64,000 bases of DNA. It comes from Avena insularis (taxonomy: Eukaryota; Streptophyta; Magnoliopsida; Poales; Poaceae). The position numbers and the translations under genes were made by a program. Position 1 is the stretch's first letter. Each line of letters begins with the position of its first letter. Shown piece after piece: positions 57,799-64,000 of the stretch. The notes beneath the pieces were generated by a model, which had not been told where the DNA came from, made no database searches, and saw only the letters and a list, made by a program, of their open reading frames with translations. Location of the stretch: the NCBI GenBank assembly GCA_023614405.1, contig CM042690.1, positions 664,896,802-664,960,801 of the forward strand, in the 5' to 3' direction.

Positions 57799-58557
57799 GT
57801 GGTCAATTCAATTACAATTACAGAAAATTGTTCTCTCCTCCCGTGAGAAAAAGAGGCGGCGGCTAGGGTAAAAACCCTAGCGGCCGCCACGATCTACTTC
57901 ATCCTCGCCATCTGCGACCGAGCATCGACGGGTCCCCGCCTCCTCTGCTTGCCGCTCCGGCGGCAGGAGGACGTGGGGACCTCGGGCCTGCGCTCGGCGG
58001 TGTAGAAGGGTCCCTAAAGTTAGAGTTTGGTCATTCGGCATCGTTGTTATGGTGGCTATGGCAGCGTTGTGCGGGACAAGAATAAGGTATACCCGCCTCC
58101 TCTTCCACCTTGTCGGCGACGATCCTGCTGCTGGTGTTGAGGAGGGTGGGGATTCGTCTGGTCGTCGCTTCCATGGAGTGGTGGATCTCGTCCAGTCTAC
58201 GTGTGTTCTGGATCTCGTCCAGTCTACGTGTGTTCTGGATCTCGTCCAGTCTACATGTGTTTTAGGTTTGGTGTTACAAGTTTCGGATCAATTCAAGGGT
58301 TCAATGGCGACAACTTCATCTCTGGAGCGCTAGTCCTTAGGGGCACGTGCACGAAGACTTCCCGACTGTCATCAACAATGGCATGCCGGCTCCCATAATG
58401 GAGCAGCGACAGCGGCGCGTCGGTGGCTCGCTCTGGCGGCGGTAGTATTCGTTAGGTGGTCCAAAGACATCGATGTAATTTTTATTATGTTTAGGATACT
58501 TTGTACTTCTTATGAACTCATGAAATAGATCCGGATCTTTTTCCGCAAAAAAAAATT
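57799..58557 (+). mobile_element. Poly(A)-tailed retroposon (LINE-like or retrocopy)
   Basis: 759-bp insertion ending in a run of nine A, flanked by a 13-bp duplication AGGCACGCACATC (57786-57798 and 58558-58570). These are hallmarks of target-primed reverse transcription by LINE machinery. The 5' part is GC-rich (CGGCGGCTAGGGTAAAAACC); the 3' end has TTTTATTATG and GAAATAGATCC like a transcript tail. No RT or endonuclease is present, so it is a SINE, a 5'-truncated LINE or a processed transcript copy. The target is the 3' internal region of the second Gypsy element. Confidence 0.8.
58182..58262 (+). repeat. Three tandem 27-bp repeats in the retroposon
   Basis: Unit CTGGATCTCGTCCAGTCTAC followed by GTGTGTT, three times, with only a few base differences. 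In one frame it codes VLDLVQSTC repeats, but that frame (58049-58333) shows no other sign of being a gene. Confidence 0.85.
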
Positions 58558-58684
58558 AGGCACGCACATCACCAATCCCTATGACACAAACAGAGCAGTC
58601 GAAAAACATACTCAGTCATGCACTCGAAAGAATTCATAAAGTCCCTAGTCGAATCTGCGATTCCACTGGACACTCGGGGGCTAC

Positions 58685-58746
58685 TGACATGGGTATACCC
58701 TATAGGTACTCGAGCTTGGTATATACAGCCTGAATACAGCGGAAGT
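58685..58746 (+). repeat. Start of the 3' LTR of the second Gypsy element
   Basis: 62 bp from TGACATGGGTATACCCTA, matching 38862 onward with a few substitutions, directly after the polypurine tract. It is cut at 58746 by the Copia insertion; the rest should lie beyond the window. Confidence 0.85.
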
Positions 58747-60406
58747 TGTTGGGTCCGCAGCATAGAAAACAAAAAATTTCCTACGATGAGAACTACACGC
58801 CAAGATCTATCTACTAGGTACAAAGCAACGGGTGGACATACATCCATCGAGAACTTACCCTCGAAGACAACGATTTTTGTTAACGAGTAGGAACTCGTGG
58901 TTGATGTATTCGTACACTTGCCGATCTCAAGATCGTGAGGAAGTCCGAGCAGGTCCGGCTCTAGCACGTCCTTCAGATCCAGCTCCAGCACCACCAAGTC
59001 CAGCACCGCAACGCAGCGGTGCATCTGTGATTGCACACACGTCTGGTACCCCGACAACCTCCGTCCCTCGCTCCGAAAGCAGCGAAGCGAACTCCTTTCC
59101 AGATAAAGCCACCGGGAACATGTATCTCGCTAATCCGAGACCATGGGGGAATAATACTAGAGGGGGAGAGAGATCCTTCACGAGGAGGTGTCTGGAAGAA
59201 GGAGTGAGAGGGGGGCCTTTTATAGGAGGAGGGGAGGGTGTCCCTTCACCTCCCCGATTCATGTGGTGGTAACCCCCTCCACATTAAAATGCCCCTTCAC
59301 ATTCTCTTTTAAAGTCTCCACTTTAAATGCATTAATTTTCTCCAAATTTAATGCTCTCTCATTTATTAAAACTCTTTTATTAATTTTATTCAGAATTTTG
59401 TTAATTACTTTAATTAACAAACATTCACATAAAACCCCCTGCAACATTTCAATATTACATGCAGAATCAATTTCAGCAATTTCACCTGAAACAGTTTCGG
59501 TGTCCATTGAAATAATTCCAGCGCTTTCTTAAATCTTTATCTGAAACATATTTGCTCCAAATGGTGTCGGTATCCCTTAAGTGTGTCACCCTACGGTTCG
59601 CGAATAATGTAGACATGATCGAGACCCCTCTCAGATCAATAATCAGAAGCGGGACCTAGAGATCCATACTGACTCCTACACATTCAACGATGACTTCTGT
59701 GATCGTGAGAACCTTTAACGCTAGTAACTAAATCCCTTTGTCTCGCGGTATATTACATGTCCGAGATTCGATCATCGGTATCTCCATACCTAGTTTGATC
59801 TCGTTGCTGACATGCACTCTTTTCTCGTTCCTGTGATATAACATTCTAGTGGTCACATCACTTACTTGCAAGCTATCTTAATGTGATATCACCGAGAGGG
59901 CCCAGAGTATATCTATCCGTCATCGGGATTGACAAATTCCACTCTTGATCCATGAGCCTCAACATAACACCTTCGTACCCATCTTTATAGTCACCCTGTT
60001 ACAGTGTGACGTTTGATGTTATCAAGATACTCTTTCGGTGTTAGCAATTAACATGATCTCATGGTCTAAGGATAAAGATTACTTCGTATGATGTTATAGC
60101 AATATAAACATAATGACTTGATCGTAATGCTATACTTCGGATGAATGTTCATCACATCATTCCACCAATTTTGTGACCTCGTTATTAACAACATCCAATG
60201 TCCATGATCAGGAAACCTTGATCATCTTGTTAATCAACGAGCTAGTCTATAAGAGAGGCATAACTAGGAACCCTTTTTGTTTATTAAACACACATGTATT
60301 GATGTTTCCAATCAATACAATTATAGCATGCAAAATAAACATTTATCATAAACATGGAATAAGATAATAACCACTTTATTATTGCCTCTTGGGCATATTC
60401 CCTTCA
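58747..60406 (-). repeat. 3' LTR of the third Copia element
   Basis: On the minus strand it begins TGAAGGGAATATGCCC at 60406 and ends ..GACCCAACA at 58747. It is preceded on the minus strand by GTGCAACTAGGAGAC, the polypurine tract. 1660 bp. Confidence 0.85.
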
Positions 60407-63400
60407 GTCTCCTAGTTGCACTAGAGTCAATAATCTAGTTTGAAAAACTTTGCGTATTGAACACCTATGGCTTTCTGGTGTTGCATATACGCTATTGCTA
60501 GTGGTTAACATAATCTCCCGATCTGACAATTTCAGGTTCGTGTGTATTTGCATGTCTTTGCGTCTCTACGCATCACTCATTCTCAAATGAGATGGCATTG
60601 TATAAATTTGGTCCTTTGGTGAGACCTTTAGTTCGTTCCGGTCAAAATATGTTTGATATTATTGTCACACAATATATCTTTCATAGTATTAGCCCACTTT
60701 GAACCACACCTAGTTTGATAACAAACTACTTAACACAAATGCCCTCCTATGCTGCTACTATAGCAGTCATATACTTAGCCTTTTTGTTGTAGTATCCGTC
60801 ACAATGTCTCAACTTTGGAACTCATCCAAATCCATCATGGAACATCCTTTCCATTATATTGTGCCACCCATAGTCTAAATTGAGATAAATTTAATTTGTA
60901 TCTTGTGACAAAACTAGTATCAATGTAACACTTTACAATGAACTACCTTTAACTATTTGTCACTTATACATGATATATTCTTAGTTCTTCCAAAGCTCAT
61001 AAGAATATCTTTACTATTGTCCAATGATCATCTTATGGATCATTCTGGTATGTTCTCATAATATTTAGAGCATAGGACATTCTGGATATATACATATCAC
61101 GGTATAATCGATCAAAATCTTCATGTGATTTTACTGACCAAGTGTTGGAACACTTGAATCTTGATATAATCCTTTCCATGCAGCAAGAACCTTTCTTGTT
61201 GTTTCCATATTGAACCCTTTCAATATCTCATATATGTATGTCCGGCACAACCATATTAGCGCCTCAATCTATCCATATACATATTGATGCCTAATATTCT
61301 GGTTTTGCCCAAGTCTTTCATCGAAATCTTATTTTAATGAAATTCTTAACTAGTATCAATACAAGATACATCATTTCCAATCAACAATATGTCCTCTACA
61401 TAATGTATTAGAAATATGTCTCAGCGCTCCCACTTAATTTCTTGCAAATGCAAGCATCTTCATCATCTTAGATGAATTTAAACTCTTTTAACAGTTCCAT
61501 CATGGTGAAGATTCCAACTCCACTATGCTTACTTCAACTATTTGAAGTTTGCATGCCCTTTTAGCACCCTTTGAATTAACAAAACCCTTCGGACCATGTC
61601 ATGTACACGTCCTAGGTAACCGTTCTATTAGAAGAACCTTGTTTTGTTTATTCAACTACCATATACAAAATTATATGTAGTGGTTGCTATATTAATCCAT
61701 CAAGACTATATGTCGCTATGAAAGATCAAATCTTGTCACAGTCAACTCCTTGAACATTGCCATGAACTTCTTTCCGACATGTAGACTATTTCATATATGT
61801 TAAACATCCATGTCTATTTATTTATAGATCCAAACACAACCGATAGGCTTCACGCCTTTCCTGAGGGTCTTCCAAGTTCAGAAACTTGATTTCTCGTGTA
61901 TGGATACTATCACGGATTCTATGATTTCTAGTCATTTTATGGAGTCAGGGCCCATCATCGCTTCTTTTCATGTAGTCGGTTCATTATTGTCAAAACAATA
62001 ACGACTTGCTTATCAAATCACACTATTTGATTCTTACCGACCCACACGGTTCAATAGGAACTCTAATCTCCGAGATCACACCCTTTGTAATCACGTGAGC
62101 CATGAGCATTGTGGCCGCCACCGGGACACTTTCCGGTGCTGCGCTACTTAGCACATATAGCTAAGGTTCAACAACCTTATCAAAGTTCTATTGTCCTCCC
62201 ACTTAACTTTTCGCGAAAAAATCCTTCTCAAGAAACTTGACGTTCCAAGTAACAAACTCTTTTGTCCTCGGTGTTATGGAGAAATTCCCAACAAATTCTT
62301 TGGGATAACCTACAAAGACGTGCTTATCCGACTTTGGTTGTAAAGAATTTACTTATGCATAGCATACCAAAATTTAAGAAAAGACAATTCGGGTTTTATC
62401 CCAAACCATAACTTATATGGTGTCATTTCAACGGATCACGATGGTGCTCTTTTCAGTGTAAAAGCGGTAGTCTCTAAAGCTTTAATCCTTAAAACATAAT
62501 GGCAGTTTTATAAATGACACCTTTGATCTTACCTTGTCAAACATGGTTTGATTTCATCTCTCGAATATGCCATACTCCTATGGTTTATCGGGAAACACAA
62601 ATCATGGAACAATTCCTCAAATCTTAGGTGTTATTGCTAAACACGTAACTCAAATATCTTCCTTTATGATCGAATCATAAACTCTTTATTTTCTTGTTAC
62701 AATGATTTTCCACTTCATCTTGAAAGTCTTTGAACAATTTTCAAATGTTTCATACTTCTTCCTTACTAAGTAAATATACAGATATATTCACTTAAATTTC
62801 TGGACAAAGCATATGAAGCAAAAAGATCCATCACATATGGCTACACATAATGGACTATATACATCTACATGCATAATATCCAATAAATTAGTCATCCATT
62901 CTTCTTTGGCCTATGGACGGAGTTTCAATTATCTTGAGGAAAGTCTCACCAGCGTCAATTGATCAAAATCAAAAGACTCCAAAAATCCATCAACATGGAG
63001 TTTCTTCATGTTCTCTTTCCAATATAATTTAAACAGCGATGTCACTTCATAAGTGATCTTTCAATCATTTGTCTTGCGACATTTTAGCAATAGTGTTTAT
63101 GGATGTGATTTCTCCCACTAGACTTGTAAAAATTCATCCATCCTTTATGGAATACGGTAATTATTTGAACAATCATTGTTCTCGTAATACCGGAACAAAA
63201 TAACAATTATTAAAACAAATCTTGAAGGCTAGGTTTGACGACAACGAAAAACACAATAACACTTTATTTGTTTTTGATGAACATCATCACTTATTCTCTT
63301 GCTAGTTACTTAGGCTATTGTAGTTCATGAATTGCGTTGTCCTCTATGACACTTCATACCAACCAATTCGGTATCCAATACCTCAGAACCACATTGTTTA

Positions 63401-64000
63401 ACAAGCAAGGAATACAGCCATAACATGTATATCTTCTATATATCTAAGTTGGACATCTCCAACTTTTTCTTTTCTGCCAAATATTTTATAGATTCTCTTT
63501 CAGCAATTCATTTTCCTTTTAAAAGAATCTATCAACATCAATAGTGGTGTCATTCACATGACACATAGTACAAAGCGTATATAGTCAAATACTAATACCT
63601 TAGGACTTGCACTTTGAAGTGAATCACCATCATCAAATTTTGGTATTCTTTCAAAAATACATTCTTTAGTAATCTTTTAGTGTAGTAAACATTTTACTTA
63701 CATCTTCTATTCACCCTTATCATGACAACTTTCATGATCAAGCTACTATAGCCTATAAGGAAGAATCGCGAGTATACTGTTAGTTCCCAAAAACCTTTTT
63801 GGGAGATCCGGATGCCTAGCATCTCCATCCTTCACAAATTTTCATACAATATGAGAACATGTATTTTGCTAAATTATACTCTATTATAATGCAACCAAAA
63901 ACATTGTTTCAGATATCACAATATCTTTCACACATGATGGTTTCTGAAACAATTTCCAGCTCCTATATAATCTTGATATTAAAACAACTTTTGAATATCA
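60407..64000 (-). pseudogene. Third Copia pol remains, heavily decayed
   Basis: No ORF longer than about 60 codons survives over 3.6 kb. Reading the minus strand, scattered matches to Copia pol remain. The clearest is the RT active-site region near 61360-61410, where HYVEDILLIGNDV can be read; the expected YVDD is YVED. The base composition is AT-rich, as expected after long-term cytosine deamination. The 5' part of the element lies outside the window. Confidence 0.75.

Larger units (their letters stand above)
38862..58746 (+). mobile_element. Second Tat-type Gypsy element, nested and interrupted
   Basis: 5' LTR 38862-39349, PBS, gag/pol in the plus direction to 52330, an antisense spliced gene (56585-52763), PPT at 58671-58684 and the first 62 bp of the 3' LTR (58685-58746). 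It is interrupted by the 6.5-kb element at 39524-46064, the retroposon at 57799-58557 and the Copia at 58747. The same gene order as the Gypsy at 20099 indicates the same lineage but a different family, as the LTRs are not alike. Its own target duplication cannot be checked because its end is outside the window. Confidence 0.88.
58747..64000 (-). mobile_element. Third Copia element, minus strand, decayed, runs off window
   Basis: 3' LTR at 58747-60406 (minus), polypurine tract and pol remains beyond. LTR start TGAAGGGAATATGCCC matches the type of the Copia at 13574, but the LTR is longer (1660 bp) and the internal sequence is much more decayed. The target base run before it is GAAGT (58742-58746). 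Confidence 0.85.

Noticed and set aside
58049..58333. 94-codon ORF with VLDLVQSTC repeats as a repeat protein
   Set aside because: It lies in a poly(A)-tailed retroposon and the peptide repeats simply reflect the 27-bp DNA repeats.

Overview
The window looks like repeat-rich intergenic DNA from a large-genome grass, probably Triticeae or a close Pooideae relative. This is inferred from the LTR types, the nesting of LTR retrotransposons, a CACTA transposon end and an abundance of TGATAC... and TGAAGG..ATATGCCC-type LTRs. I see no intact host gene. Almost everything is mobile-element DNA in various states of decay, arranged as nested insertions. Names such as Tat-type Gypsy and BARE/Maximus-like Copia are recognised from motifs only; no database search was run.

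Layout, left to right. 1-561 is the minus-strand end of one LTR element. It abuts a minus-strand non-autonomous element (562-5013, with an LTR at 3640-5013 and a broken orphan ORF). That element sits in a minus-strand Gypsy gag remnant (5014-6642). At 6646 a CACTA terminus begins, followed by a rearranged plastid DNA fragment (23S rRNA plus trnI-GAU, 7021-7290). Next comes a ~655-bp tandem repeat array (7945-9695, resuming at 35627-37345). The array is split by a Copia structure of the form truncated internal - LTR - internal - LTR (9696-35626). The last Copia LTR is itself split by a complete 14,285-bp Gypsy element (20099-34383) with 787-bp LTRs and a GTATC target-site duplication.

37346-38861 is a small low-copy, gene-like island. 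From 38862 a second Gypsy element (LTR 38862-39349) runs to 58746. Its gag region is split by a complete 6.5-kb non-autonomous element (39524-46064, duplication ATCAG) that carries an open orphan ORF of 261 codons. Its 3' LTR is cut after 62 bp by a third, minus-strand Copia (58747 to beyond 64000). A 759-bp poly(A)-tailed retroposon with a 13-bp duplication sits at 57799-58557.

The most notable system is shared by the two Gypsy elements. Both carry, between pol and the 3' LTR and in the opposite orientation, a multi-exon gene with a Transposase_28-like ('putative gypsy type transposon') N-terminal region, a coiled-coil middle and a helical C-terminal exon. GT-AG boundaries can be placed at almost every intron. 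Both elements also repeat their polypurine-tract motif internally, including at the RNase H/integrase junction. The enzymes encoded by the elements (protease, reverse transcriptase, RNase H, integrase) are mostly disabled by nonsense codons, frameshifts or lost catalytic residues, so the window is largely a fossil record.
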